From: Eretmocerus hayati
Taxonomy: Eukaryota; Arthropoda; Insecta; Hymenoptera; Aphelinidae
DNA length: 64,000 nt
Direction of reading: 5' to 3'
Assembly (NCBI GenBank): GCA_029851415.1
Contig: CM056743.1
Span: 98,492,501-98,556,500 of the forward strand
The notes under the pieces: generated by a model
Database searches by the model: none
What the model saw: the letters and a program-made list of their open reading frames with translations, nothing else
Told to the model about the DNA's origin: nothing
In this document: positions 32,642-43,204 of the stretch, piece by piece
How positions within the stretch are numbered: position 1 is the first letter of the stretch
How the letters are laid out: each line of letters starts with the position of its first letter
Translations under genes and position numbers: made by a program

Positions 32642-34149
32642 GTGCAACGTCGTATTTTTAATAAATTTAGGATGGGTGGAATTTCATATTCCACACCTGC
32701 TTGGTGACGAGACCTACCTGTGCTCCAGCCAGAAAACAGCGTTCCTCCTGCTTCGCAAAACGTCTCGTTCAAAAAAAATAATAATAAATGGTGCTTTCGT
32801 TACTCAACAAAATAATCGGTTCATCAATTCATGATCAAAATCTTGCTTCTTTACTGGTATAATCAAATATAAATGATAATCAAAATTCTTTGTTTTATAG
32901 TTATCAAAAAAAAATACGAATTGCTTCATTATTGCTACAGAAAATGATAAAAGAAATTATCGCGAGCACCGTCCTTTTATAATGTAAGCAATGATCAGAA
33001 ATAATGAAGTTTCAAATAGTAGGGTCACTCCCTGGGTTATGGTTATACCAGGGTCTATAAATAATGAGTCCAGTGAAATGCTCTTTGCATTGCCTGGTTT
33101 TATTATCAACTAAATGAGATTCAGATAGGTAATAATCATCAGATCCACAAAATGATATAAATGATCACAATAAGGCCAGTATCTTGGAAATAAAACAGGT
33201 GTATTACAATTTTTATACTCAAATTAGAAAATGTTAAATTGAAAAGAGAAAAACGGAATTGATTAAATATTGACTCAACTTTCAAATGATAATTCTGCCA
33301 GATGCGCTGAAAGATCCTAGAGAATTCAACACTGCTGATTTTCAAACCAAAAAGGCTACTTCTATATGCACCTAATAAATCAGGTTGCAACGCGTCTGCA
33401 TCAGGGAGATACATAAAGGTAAGTACAAATTACTAATCCCCACTTGCCCACTAGCTTCCCCATACGTTGGGGAATATACGGGTTAAGCGCAAAATCCCGG
33501 TCGGGAGAACGCACGGGACTAGCAATAAAACTGCGTAAATTGTTCACTAGCGCGTTAGAACTATTTCTGAAAACGGCGTGCTAAATGGTGCACAATTATT
33601 TTCATGAACTACGGCAGCTCTGCTCGGCGCCACTGTGAGCTTATATGTGCACACGTGCTATGAGCGAGCGTCTCTACCAAATGATAAATTTGGAGATATT
33701 TTCGCCGTTAGTTCATGAAAATGGAGTGTGAAAATTAGCTGGATCGCCTTTTGCAAGCTTCAATATAGAAAGCTTCAAAATGGCGGATCTGTCTCCTCCA
33801 GGCGTACTAGGGATGCAGCTTTTTTTCCACAGGAGAGAGATAGAATGTAAAGGATTTTATCTCGTTGCTCTGACTCAAGTTACTTTGCTATCTAGCCCTT
33901 GGCATCGATAGATTTTGCTAAGAGTCGGTCTCCTCAGATTTTGAAAAATCAGGGATACGAGCGTTGAAATAGGAAGGAAATTTTGAGTCTAATTAGCTTT
34001 ATGCTCCACGTAAATTCAGGTCTAGCCTTAGCACCAACAAGAAATCACGAGTCGCGGTCTCCTCTAATCACGCGTGATTAGGGATTCGGTAATTAGAAAA
34101 GATGAGGAAAGGCGTATGTTAGTTAAGTAAATTAATACAATGGTGCGGA

Positions 34150-34700
34150 CTTACAAGCACAAGGATTGCGTGAGCGCGGATACATCCGCGCGGCCTCGAC
34201 GAGCTCGACGACGTGACCTCCGGGGCGTTGCAATAGCAGTGAGCTGGTGCTGCAAAATGCCCAGGAATGGTGTGCCGGAACGACGTAGGTAGCTCACGAT
34301 GTCCTTGGAGAAGTTGCAAAACTGTATTGGTGTGCAGCGATACCTGCACCTGACCCACGTCGCAGTACCTGGAGCTCTTCTTCGGGAGTAGATGTTTCCA
34401 AGTTGGTTGTTGAGACGTAAGTGCCGCTTTCGGAGCTCGTCTCCGACCTCGCAAGCTTTCGCGCCGCCGAACTTCAACCCCCTCTCAGCCATGCGCAGAG
34501 ACGAAATCACATTTACACGCGACAGCCGCTCCGCGCGGCTTGGGTTTGTCTCAAGGGAAAGGGCGAGGCCCTTCCGCTTACCGTACTCACCCCCCATCTA
34601 ATCAAGGGCGAGCAACAGAGATAGAAAATTTCCACAAACCCCTGATTTTCCATCACTCTTCACACTCATTTTCTCGCAATTACCCTTTAAAAGGATAAGA
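34150..34700 (-). other. GC-rich possible first exon, minus strand
   Basis: CpG-rich sequence with an open minus frame (34,597-34,151) that runs up to a strong donor-like CTT|GTAAGT at about 34,155. The peptide is arginine-rich with no known domain, so this may be a non-coding exon. It could be half of a bidirectional promoter with the plus-strand unit below. Confidence 0.25.
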
Positions 34701-34713
34701 GCACCAGAAGATT

Positions 34714-36332
34714 GTGGAAAACACGCATCTGTTTTTTGTAAACTGCTTCAATGAGCTTTCGAGTTTGAGAGTGCTTGCCACCGCGCGTTGCGCTGCACTT
34801 GCGCACAGAGCGAGAGGGACAGAGACAGCGACAAGCGGCGTATCGTCTGCTCCGCGACGTGCGGTCATTGCCTCGGCGATGATGTTATGTGGTGTGACTT
34901 CCCGGTGTTATTGAAGGTTGAGAGAAAACTCTGTGAGTGTTGTGGTGCACGTTTTCAAGCTGCTAATCGACCTGGGGAGCCACCAAAACAGCAGCGGCAA
35001 CGTGTCGTGCTGATGCTGAGTCGGCGTGCATGCCGCAAGCAAAGGCATTTCAGCTGCAAAAACACCTGTCGGAAATCGGGTAAGTACTCACCTATGAGGG
35101 TTTTTCACTGCGGTGTTTTGCATGTAATACTTAGATTAGGTCCCCCAGCCACCCTTTATCGCCTCACATTCTCTAAATAGGATGTACTTTTAGCATGCGC
35201 AAGGTTAGAATGGGAGCCGGTCTCCCTATGTATTAGCATGGGGCTGTCTTTGGCAGTCACCAAAATTTCTCAAGTTTGGGCTTCTTGTCACTAAATGCAT
35301 GGGTGAATATGCTCGAAAGGCTATAAAAAATGCTAGCTTTTAGATGCACCAATTCCCATACACCTAGGATAATTCAGTCTCAAATTTCACAGATGACCTC
35401 TTTTGCGGTTTTCAAGAACGGAGGTCTGGTTCGTTTACGAACTTGGCCGGGGCCTACTGGAGGTGTCAGAGATGATTCTACAGGTTCTTAGCATCATCAT
35501 CAACTATGTGAGACCACTCTTAACATGTTTTAATCAATTATTGATGAAAATGAGGTGAGTAATGTAAATCTCCGAACTTGGGTATCATACTTTTCCCAGC
35601 CATTTGGAACGTTATGTGTAAGATGATACTTATATGTGAATCAGCTGATTGAAAATGGGCCTTAGTCTCAGTCAAACATAATTCTTATGTGATTTTGTGG
35701 TTTTCAGGCAACTGAAGTGGAAACCTGTACTTGCAGCTGCTTGAACAACCACAACTTAGGTACTGCTCGACTTCTGATCCCCACCTCATCTGGCACTTAA
35801 AAGGACGTTGGCTTTAAATCCTTTTTAAGGTAAGACTAATTTTACCTATTTTTCTGATGTGAAATTATAGGTTATCTTGACTTATGAATCTTTCTTTCCA
35901 GTTTCATAACAAACTTTATCTTACAGGTTGTGATCAGTACCTTGGTTTGGTACTGGTTGAAATGTTGAAATGAAACTAATAATTTTTTGTGTGTTCTAGG
36001 TAACTGCTGGAGCTCGCGGAGGAATACCCAGGGACCACAAGGATCATCAGGACATCCACCGGTAACTCTCAGCAGCCAGACCTAAGGGATTTTGGATTTT
36101 AACTCAACGATTGCTGAATCTTGTGAGGTATTGTTCCTCACAGCCAAGGTGTGTTGCCAATTGAGAATTTTTTATAAACAAATGCATGGAATTGACTCTA
36201 TTATTTTCGAATATTGTACTAATTCAGAATATTTTTTTTCTTTAGGAACTGGACATCATAAGTTAAAGTAAAATATCGATTCATATAAGAACGAAAATTA
36301 AAGCTTCTTCTATATTCAATTCGCAATAAATC
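34714..36332 (+). other. Possible spliced transcript, plus strand
   Basis: Splice-like signals appear in sensible order: donor ATCGG|GTAAGTACTC at 35,080; acceptor TGGTTTTCAG at about 35,708 with donor TTTAAG|GTAAGAC at about 35,830; acceptors CTTTCCAG and TGTTCTAG at about 35,901 and 36,000; and an AATAAA word at 36,327. The first exon frame (34,788-35,079) is cysteine- and arginine-rich without a recognised domain. No long open frame joins the exons, so a non-coding RNA or captured host sequence is more likely than a protein gene. Confidence 0.25.
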
Positions 36333-36404
36333 TTCTCCTAAAATTAACTATAAATATGCAACTATAAATTTACAAAATTATGAAAAACTGAACCGTTGCA
36401 GTAG

Positions 36405-36775
36405 ATGTTCTTAAGCCAGAAGATCGGACAACGGAATACGTCAAGAATAAAATGAAGACGTTTGAAATTCGAGAGAAAAGTGATAACAATAAAGGACAGA
36501 GGCAGAGTTCAAATGTAATCAAAGTAGAGAGGAAGAACCATGAATCCAGACCGTGCAACTACTGTGGTAAGCCAGGCTATGTAAAATTTCATTGCCCCAA
36601 CAAGAGATCGTACCGAAGTAACAACCGGGAAGGAATGCAGCAACAATATCAACAGAGGTATCAGATGAATCACCAGCAGGGTGGTGTCTATCAACAGCGG
36701 GGAGGCGGCTACCAGAATCGGGGAGGCAGTTATCAACAACAGAACAATCGAGGTTATTATAATAGTCGTAAATAA
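36405..36775 (+). pseudogene. Copia gag, C-terminal part (left arm)
   Basis: Resumes the gag cut at 32,642, starting DVLKPEDRTTEYVKNK. It contains a CCHC knuckle (CNYCGKPGYVKFHC) followed by a glutamine/glycine-rich tail with MQQQYQQ and GGGYQNRGG-type repeats. It ends at a stop at 36,775, next to the palindrome centre, where the right arm carries about 260 bp more. Confidence 0.85.
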
Positions 36776-36785
36776 TTATTCATGA

Positions 36786-38048
36786 TGTGGTCAGTACACA
36801 CAATGTCGAGTAACCAATCTATTCTGTTCCCATCCACTCTAGAGCATGCAGAGATTTCAATCTTCTTATTGGAAAAATTCTCAGATTCATAGAATTCATC
36901 AAAATCATTCGTTACCTCTACAACAAATGTTCCTGCATTCGTATTATTTTGTCGCTTGCCACCATTATTATTACTCTATTGGTGATACAAACCGCAACCT
37001 GATCCTCGACCATCTCGATTTTGATACATACCTCGGACTCTTCCACGACCATTATAATAACCTCGATTATTCTGTTGTTGATAACCGCCTCCCCGATTTT
37101 GGTAGCCGCCTCCTGCCTGTTGATAGCCACCACCTTGCTGGTGATTCATCTGATACCCCTGTTGATATTGTTGCTGCATTCCCTCCCGGTTGTTACTTCG
37201 GTCCGATCTCTTGTTGGGGCAATGGAATTTTATATGGCCTGGATTACCACAGTAGTTGCACGTTCTGGATTCATGGTTCTTCCTCTCTACTTTGAACACA
37301 TTTGAAATCTGCCGCTGTCCTTTATTGTTATCACTTTCCTCTCGAATTTCAAACTTCTTCATTTTATTCTTGACGTATTCCGTTGTCCGATCTTCTGGCT
37401 TAAGAACATCTACCAGATCACCTATGTGACTCATTGAACTAGGAAGTGTTTTCATCATGTAGCTCATCTTTCCTTCTTCTTCAACTTCTGCACCAGCTCT
37501 TCCAATTCATTTATAAGTTTTTCAAATTCTGTGGAAAAACTGTTTGATTCTTCAGAATCTTTCAATTTCATATTTTCTATCCTGTTTCTCACGGAACTTT
37601 GCATAGCCGTTGACTCCTTCAGATGAAGCTCTTCAAATTTCTTCATTAGGTCAAAAACCAATTCTTTGTCTTTCACAAATTCCATTTGCTCATTTGATAT
37701 TGCTCGATATATGTAGTTCATTGCTCTCAAATTCATGTCATCCCAGTCTTCTTCTTTGTCTGCCGGCAATCTCGCTCTCTTCGCCACCTCATCACACTCT
37801 TTCATCTTCAAAAACAGTATGCTTCTCTTCTTCCGACATCCATAGTCTTTTCCATTAGAAATTGGTATCTTAAAATCATCCATCTTCTCTTCGTTTTCAG
37901 CTACTTTCATAATTCGACAAGTTTCTTCTGATACTCCGACCTCACTCTCACTTTTAAAAATAATTCTCTGTAGTAACAATACCTTCGATGTAGTTCCTTC
38001 AAATACTCTTTCAATGGTGCTCCAATTTCTCACCATGCGGTCGTGCAC
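36786..38048 (-). pseudogene. Copia gag and protease start (right arm)
   Basis: Gag from MHDRMVRNWSTIERVF (38,048) to the Gln/Gly-rich tail, in two frames that overlap near 37,465, where a small indel shifts the phase. It has an intact CCHC knuckle (CNYCGNPGHIKFHC). Beyond the tail it reads into the protease region, where D-S-G has decayed, and ends at 36,786 just after the TDHI motif. This is the most complete gag in the window. Confidence 0.88.
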
Positions 38049-38140
38049 GTGCTACCGGTAACTCTAACCTTTCCTTTGTGGCTGAGTTCGGAGCAAACAC
38101 AATTTTCTTCAATAATCTCGCAACCAACGACCTGCTACCA

Positions 38141-38886
38141 TGTTGATATACTTGAGAGGGTCGAAGGGTTGATGAGGGGCACACGAGCAACGTGAAAATG
38201 TGAGGAAATCAACATTTTGGACCGATCCCAAATGACACGCGCAGTTCTTGAAACATTCCAAACGATATTCGGGACCTACGAATCATTTTTTGTTAGTCGC
38301 TAAAAGCTATGCCAAATGAGATTGATTCAATCAATCTTAACGTAGTCCTTCTCATTTTGTTTGTCTTTGTCCGAACTTTGAAATGTTTTTCACAAAATAC
38401 AGAAAATTCGATTTCGAGGCAATTCTACGTCTATATTACTGAAAACAGTGCAGTGTTTCTAATTTCCCACCGCCTTCTTTCCGCATATAAGGGCTTCGCG
38501 CAATGCCACGGACACTTCCCCGGGCAAAACACTAAGGGCTGTGCGCACTGCCTTCCGGTATGCCACAATCAAGGGCATTGGACTTAGGAGGATGTCGGAT
38601 ACCGACATTGTCGACTTTCCGGATTCCTCGACGGATTTTCGAGATATCGGGATAATATTAAGTAACGCCGATTCTATCTGGCTCATAGAATCGGCGTTAC
38701 TTGTTAGATTTTTGATATCTCAAAAATTCATCGAGAAATCCGAAAATTCGACCATGTCGGTAACTGCACAATATTGATAGGACTCCGACACCCCCTCAAG
38801 GGCGCTCTCTACTCTTTCGAAAACAGCAGTGGCGCCATCTAGTGGTCCAAATGGTTTATTGTAAATATAGAATCAACCAAACAACA
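38141..38886 (-). repeat. Candidate copia LTR, right arm
   Basis: Inverted counterpart of 31,376-31,910, with TGTTGATATA at one end and CAACCAAACAACA at the other. After subtracting the 209-bp MITE and its 3-bp duplication its length is about 534 bp, the same as the left copy. The adjacent TGGTAGCAGG (reverse strand) is the better-preserved primer-binding-like site. Confidence 0.5.
38587..38795. mobile_element. 209-bp hairpin MITE, TTA/TCA flanks
   Basis: Ends GGAGGATGTCGGA and TCCGACACCCCC. It is a near-perfect internal palindrome (AAGTAACGCCGATTCTA with its reverse complement). Flanked by TTA (38,584-38,586) and TCA (38,796-38,798), where the left palindrome arm has a single TTA. This fits a PIF/Harbinger-type 3-bp duplication with one mutation. 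Confidence 0.8.
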
Positions 38887-39262
38887 AGAACGGAGTGCGG
38901 TGTCTTCTCACGTGCGGAGAATTTTTCCGCAAATTTTAATAGTACATTATTGCCCTGGGCGCGTACGCCCAGTTCGGGCGTCAAGACAGTTTATTTCCCG
39001 AGAGAAGCAAGGGGAATAAGTCCTCTGCGCCCGAAATGGGCCTGCGAGCACAGAGCAATAATGATTTTTCATCATGAGAACCCTAAAACCGCATTTGAAT
39101 GCGGTCTTTTTAGGTTCGAATGATGAAAAAGAAGTCTTTCGAAAACAGCAGTGGTGCCATCTAGTGGTCCAAATGGTTCATTGTAAATATAGAATCAACC
39201 AAACAACAAGAACGGAGTGCGGTGTCTTCCCACGTGCGGAGAATTCTTCTGCAAATATTAAA
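38815..39262. repeat. 127-bp direct repeat around a 193-bp spacer
   Basis: 38,815-38,940 and 39,134-39,262 are near-identical direct copies (TCTTTCGAAAACAGCAGTGG to CAAAT.TTAA). The spacer has GGGCGCGTACGCCCAG, AAAACCGCATTTGAATGCGG and ATGATTTTTCATCAT hairpins. The left palindrome arm has one copy and no spacer, so this arose after the inverted duplication. Confidence 0.8.
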
Positions 39263-39323
39263 CGAAGTTTCATCTGAAATCAGTGAAATTGAGCTCTTCA
39301 GAGTGCAGAAACGTATCACACTA

Positions 39324-39456
39324 GATTTATTCGATTATGGTAGTTCGGAGCGTTCGGAGCGCTCCGAACTCTCGGACCTCTCTTTCTAATGCAATGAGTA
39401 AGAGAGAGACATCCGACAGTTCGGAGCATCCGAACAGCATAATCGAATAAAGTTAA
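39324..39456. mobile_element. 133-bp TA-flanked hairpin MITE
   Basis: The ends contain TTTATTCGATTATG and the reverse complement CATAATCGAATAAA, with GTTCGGAGCG..CGCTCCGAAC inside. Flanked by TA on both sides, with a single TA in the left palindrome arm. A TA duplication suits Tc1/mariner-type non-autonomous elements. A shorter relative lies at 19,529-19,583. Confidence 0.75.
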
Positions 39457-40114
39457 TATTCTAAAAAATTTTTCTGCAACTTTATGAGCTCAATTTTGCA
39501 CTTCTTTTGATGGAACTTCTTCTAAAATTTCAGGAAAAGTTCTCCGGGCGTGGGAACTTATCGCCCTCTATCATATGTTGTTCGGTTGAATCGTCTAAAG
39601 ATTTTGAAATCGATAACAAATAAGCGTTTGCAGCTTTCCTATGAAATTTTCCAAGCGTCTCAAGCCTTGCACTAACAAGGGGGGACCACGGGGTCCAGGT
39701 CGACAATCGCTCCCAAATTTTTTTTACAGTTTGGTATCACCTAGAATATGGAGAATCCAGATCACCTCTGTCAAATGGCCCTCCTGTCCAGAGTTACAGT
39801 CCGTGACATCAGCATTGCCTATAATAAGCTCATTTTAGAAAGTGATATATCAGTAGATCCGCGGGAACTTGCCCGAAACAAGCTCAAAAATGGCAGAATC
39901 GCAAAAATGAATTTCTGGGCTCGCGAGATGGTTTTTTTTTACTCCTGATCTCCTCTATATTCAGGATCAAAACTCAAACATATAGAATGTTGAAAAAATT
40001 CTTTACGTATTAAATCCCATAAGAGCTCAGCTCGAAATCGCAAATTGGCCACGGAATTGACGGCCATAGAATTAACATTTCATGTTTGATCAGCGAAAAC
40101 GGATCGGAGAGCGA

Positions 40115-40149
40115 GTGAGTTATTCTTAGAGACAGGAGTGTCTCTAACA
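40115..40149 (+). repeat. Gypsy 5' LTR remnant
   Basis: TGAGTTATTCTTAGAGACAG and the following GAGTGTCTCTAACA are identical, apart from one base, to the end of the 3' LTR (45,497-45,529). Only the last 35 bp or so of the 5' LTR survive; the rest is replaced by the palindrome arm. The expected primer-binding region follows from 40,150 but I could not assign its tRNA. Confidence 0.75.
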
Positions 40150-40606
40150 ACTCAGACGTGGGATAGCAACGACAGTGCCCACAAGAAAGTGTAAGAAAAA
40201 GTGAAATTTTGGAGCAAATTACTTGTTACTCCGGTTGGCACGTGCGCTGCAAAATCGAATCGGCAATTTTCGAGTATAGTTGAGCTTTTGTGTGTGTTAT
40301 CAGCTTCTCGATTCAATTTGGAAAAACGGACAATACTGACTATCGTAGAAAATTGAGTGACTATCGTAAAAATGGGGTACAATTTTTTTTTTCACTGGTA
40401 TTACCAAGTTTGTGCAAATTGGTACATGCACGCGGCAGTGAAAGTGTGAAATCTCGCACGCGCCGAGCGGCCAGACGATAACGAGCGGGCTGGCGCCTCG
40501 CTGGAATTCGCGAGCGGGTGGACCTTAGGGTCGCTTCTGGTGACGAGTACTCAGCGTCGTGCGGCTGATGATCTTCGTTGCGCTTGTAACATAAGGCAAA
40601 CTCGCG

Positions 40607-41220
40607 ATGACGCCAGAACAAGAGCGGGCACGCAAAGCCCGAGAAGCTCGACAACAGTCGGATTCAGAACAAAGAAATGCTGTGAGAACGTTGTATGAAT
40701 TGCAGCAGCAGCAACAACATCAGTTTGAGATACAACAGCAGCAGCAACAACAACATCAGCAATTTTTGCAACAACAGGGGGATATGCATCAACAGCATTT
40801 CCAGCAACCACATGTCGGTATGCCACAGCCACGAGCCGGGATGCAGCCAGAGATGATGCAGCTTATGTCGGCCGTGACGAGGCTGCTCGAGGGACAGTTT
40901 CAAGCGCAGCAGGCTCAGCAGCAGCAAGGGCAAGCAAACACGACATACAGTGTGCTGCCGGACTTATCGCATAATATTGAGAATTTTACCGGTGTGGAGG
41001 GTTCTGCGTTCGCTCGAGCTTGGCTGAAACAGCTTGAGTCCACTGCTACTCTCCACTGATGGACGGAAGCGGTAGCGTTCGAAACCGCACGCAGCCACCT
41101 CAAGCAGGCGGCGAAAAATTGGTATCTCGGAAAGATCGACGAAATTAAGGACTGGGCAACATTTCGAGCGGAGTTCAAGGATGCCTTTCTGATAGAAAAA
41201 AACCCTGACACAGTGGTTTG
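40607..41220 (+). pseudogene. Gypsy gag, N-terminal part
   Basis: From MTPEQERARKAREARQQ, through a glutamine-rich tract encoded by CAG/CAA runs (about 40,700-40,930), to a Ty3/gypsy gag core (ENFTGVEGSAFARAWLKQLE, then a WYLGKIDEIKDWATF-type segment). An in-frame TGA at 41,057-41,059 splits the core, and a frameshift follows near 41,210. The Q-rich leader is typical of insect gypsy gag of the Mag/Mdg1-like kind, although the exact clade is not assigned. Confidence 0.8.
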
Positions 41221-41225
41221 AAGAG

Positions 41226-42713
41226 ATGCAGCGTCGCATCCAAGGACCAAAGGAGAATACCACGGAATATTTTTTCGACAAAGTGCGGCTCTGTAGAGCC
41301 TTGAATTTTGGAATGGATGAAATAAAAATTCAAGTAGCCACGGATGTATGGTCTCGAAACACCAGTGCGGCAATCATGAGCAGAAGCTATGCCAACGGAA
41401 ATGAGCTGAGGCAGTTCATAGTCAGTTTTGAAGCGCTTGAATCGGCGCGCTCCGATAGGATTGGTGCAGCTAGGAAAGCTCCCGTGACAGCAGCGACAAC
41501 TAGCGGCAGGGCGGACAGCAGTTCGACGACAACTCAGCGAAGCAACCAACAGGGTAGTGCCGGTCAATCAAACGCGAGTGCCGAAAGTTCTGTGAAAAGT
41601 GATACGTGTTACCGATGCTCAGAAAAAAGGCATTACGCAAAATACTGCACAAAGGAGCGTGAGACGACGTGCTATACGTGCGGTGGACCGGGTCATATCG
41701 CGAAATTTTGTCCGAAATCTGAAAATTCTGTAAAATCGCCAGAGGCGGAAATGAAATTTGTTGCGCTGGATGGACATAAGACAGTGTCTAAGTATGTAAG
41801 AATTGTTAAGTTAGCTGAGGCCCAGGGACTCAAGAGTCTAGTTGATCCAGGCAGCTCCGACTGCGCAATTAAGGCGTCAATTATGCTTGAGCATGGGCTC
41901 AAATTTATACCGATTTCTAGTATTTTAGTAGGGTTTGGGAAATGCGGTAATGAAGTAAAATCAAGCGGAATAGTGCGTGGCACATTGACTGTTGACCAGT
42001 GTCCGGTGGACGATATAATTTTTCGCGTCGTGCCTGATGATGTGCAACCGTGTGACATAATTATAGGGAGGAATTTTACCGACTTACCCCATGTTTCGTA
42101 TTATAAGAGTGATGATGTTTTCGAATTTGTTCAGAATGAGAAATTGTTTTCTGTTTATCCGGAAGCGAATGTTGAGCAAAGTGACTTTTTTGGTATGGCA
42201 CCCGATAAATCTATCAGTATCGCACCAGCTCCGATGAAATTCATTCAAGTCAAATCTTGTGGTGAAACATTTGAAATACCGTTTTATAATCCAAGTGATA
42301 AGGAAATCGCTCTTTCGTCTGATGAATGTTTAAATGACCGCGTTCTACTTTCGAATTCAGATCCATCTGAAGAGCCAATACGTAGACCAATTGTGGAAAA
42401 TGATGTGAATGTAGGACCCAATGTGACGCCAGATCAAATTCGTGGACTTTTAGCTATGCTTAATGATTATCGTGAGTGTATTGCGTTGGATGAGAGTGAA
42501 TTAGGATGTACCGATTTAACTGAGATGGACATTGAGGAGAAGCCAGAAAGTCAACCTGTGTATTCTCGAGCATACAAAGCTAGCGCAGAGCAAAGAGAGG
42601 CTATGTGGAAAATTTTTGCCGGTTACAGAAAAGCGAAAATTTTTGAGGATACGAACTCTCCGTATGGCAGCCCGTGTATGCTAGTTAAAAGGCTGATGGG
42701 TCATGGAGGCTGA
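41226..42713 (+). pseudogene. Gypsy gag C-terminus, protease, RT start
   Basis: Contains the end of the gag core (MQRRIQGPKENTTEYF), two zinc knuckles (CYRCSEKRHYAKYC and CYTCGGPGHIAKFC; the first has an arginine at the usual glycine) and an aspartic protease-like segment with VDPGSSDCAI in place of the usual D-T/S-G-A/S. A long linker leads to the start of reverse transcriptase (IFEDTNSPYGSPCMLVKR). The frame then breaks at about 42,690-42,713. Altered D-P-G may mean loss of protease activity. Confidence 0.85.
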
Positions 42714-43204
42714 TAGTAGATTTTCGCAGGCTGAATAATAATACGGTTCGGAGGGTTTTTCCAATTCCCCCATTTGATGACGGCCTTGAATTTCTTCATG
42801 GCGCATGTCTTTTCATAACTCTAGATCTTGCTCAAGGATTTTTACAAGTTCCATTATCTGAAGCAGCTAAAGCGAAAACAGCGGTAGTGACGCCTGATGA
42901 TAGAGGGCAATTTACGCGATCAATTTTTGGTTTGATGAATGCACCAGTTTATTTTGCTGAATTGATGTATAAGGTTTTTGGGCATTTGCGCAATAGGATT
43001 ATGTTGATATGTGTGGATGATGCATGTATCTTTGCATTGATTTGGTCTCAATTAATGCAAAGATTTGAGATAGTTTTGATAGAGTTAAAGAAAGCTCATT
43101 TGACATTGAATCTTAATAAGTGCTATTTTGGTGTAGAAGAAGTTGAGTACCTAGGGTTCCGCATTAGTAAAGATGGCATTATGGGCCGGGCAGTAAGGAG
43201 ATGA
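42695..43204 (+). pseudogene. Gypsy reverse transcriptase
   Basis: Carries the RT blocks in order: LIVDFRRLNN, FITLDLAQGFLQ, FGLMNAPVYFAE, the palm motif as CVDDACIF (usually Y-x-D-D) and YLGFRISKDGI. It ends at a stop at 43,202-43,204; the reading continues in the next frame with the RT connection segment. Its aspartates are intact, although the first position of the palm motif is cysteine. Confidence 0.85.

Larger units (their letters stand above)
30612..32642 (+). repeat. Palindrome left arm, first part
   Basis: Reverse complement of about 37,420-40,112. Shared blocks include CGGATCGGAGAGC at the edge, AACAAGGGGGGACCACGG, the candidate copia LTR and the gag start. The arm is cut at 32,642 by the 3.76-kb insertion and resumes at 36,405. 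Upstream flank and copia are both inverted and duplicated, so this is a segmental inverted duplication, not two independent copia insertions. Confidence 0.85.
32643..36400. mobile_element. 3.76-kb insertion with TGCAACG ends, GTAG TSD
   Basis: Left end TGCAACG, right end CGTTGCA. GTAG flanks both sides (32,639-32,642 and 36,401-36,404), and the uninterrupted gag in the right arm has one GTAG. The TIR match is only 7 bp, and the TG..CA ends with a 4-bp duplication would also suit an LTR element, but I found no terminal direct repeats and no gag or pol. The interior includes a GC-rich stretch (34,150-35,080) and several splice-like junctions. The boundaries are solid; the class is unknown. Confidence 0.7.
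36785..40112 (-). repeat. Palindrome right arm
   Basis: Inverted copy of 30,612-32,642 plus 36,405-36,775, read on the minus strand. It differs by private insertions: MITEs at 38,587-38,795 and 39,324-39,456, and extra sequence with a partial duplication at 38,815-39,262. It lacks the 3.76-kb insertion of the left arm. The outer edge, GGATCGGAGAGC at about 40,112, abuts the gypsy 5' LTR remnant. Confidence 0.85.

Noticed and set aside
34788..35180. Protein gene in the GC-rich part of the 3.76-kb insertion
   Set aside because: Cysteine- and arginine-rich frames on both strands follow base composition; no domain is recognisable and no continuous frame joins the splice-like exons.
30612..40112. 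Two independent copia insertions in opposite orientation
   Set aside because: The shared upstream flank of several hundred bases outside the candidate LTR is also inverted and duplicated, which favours a segmental duplication.
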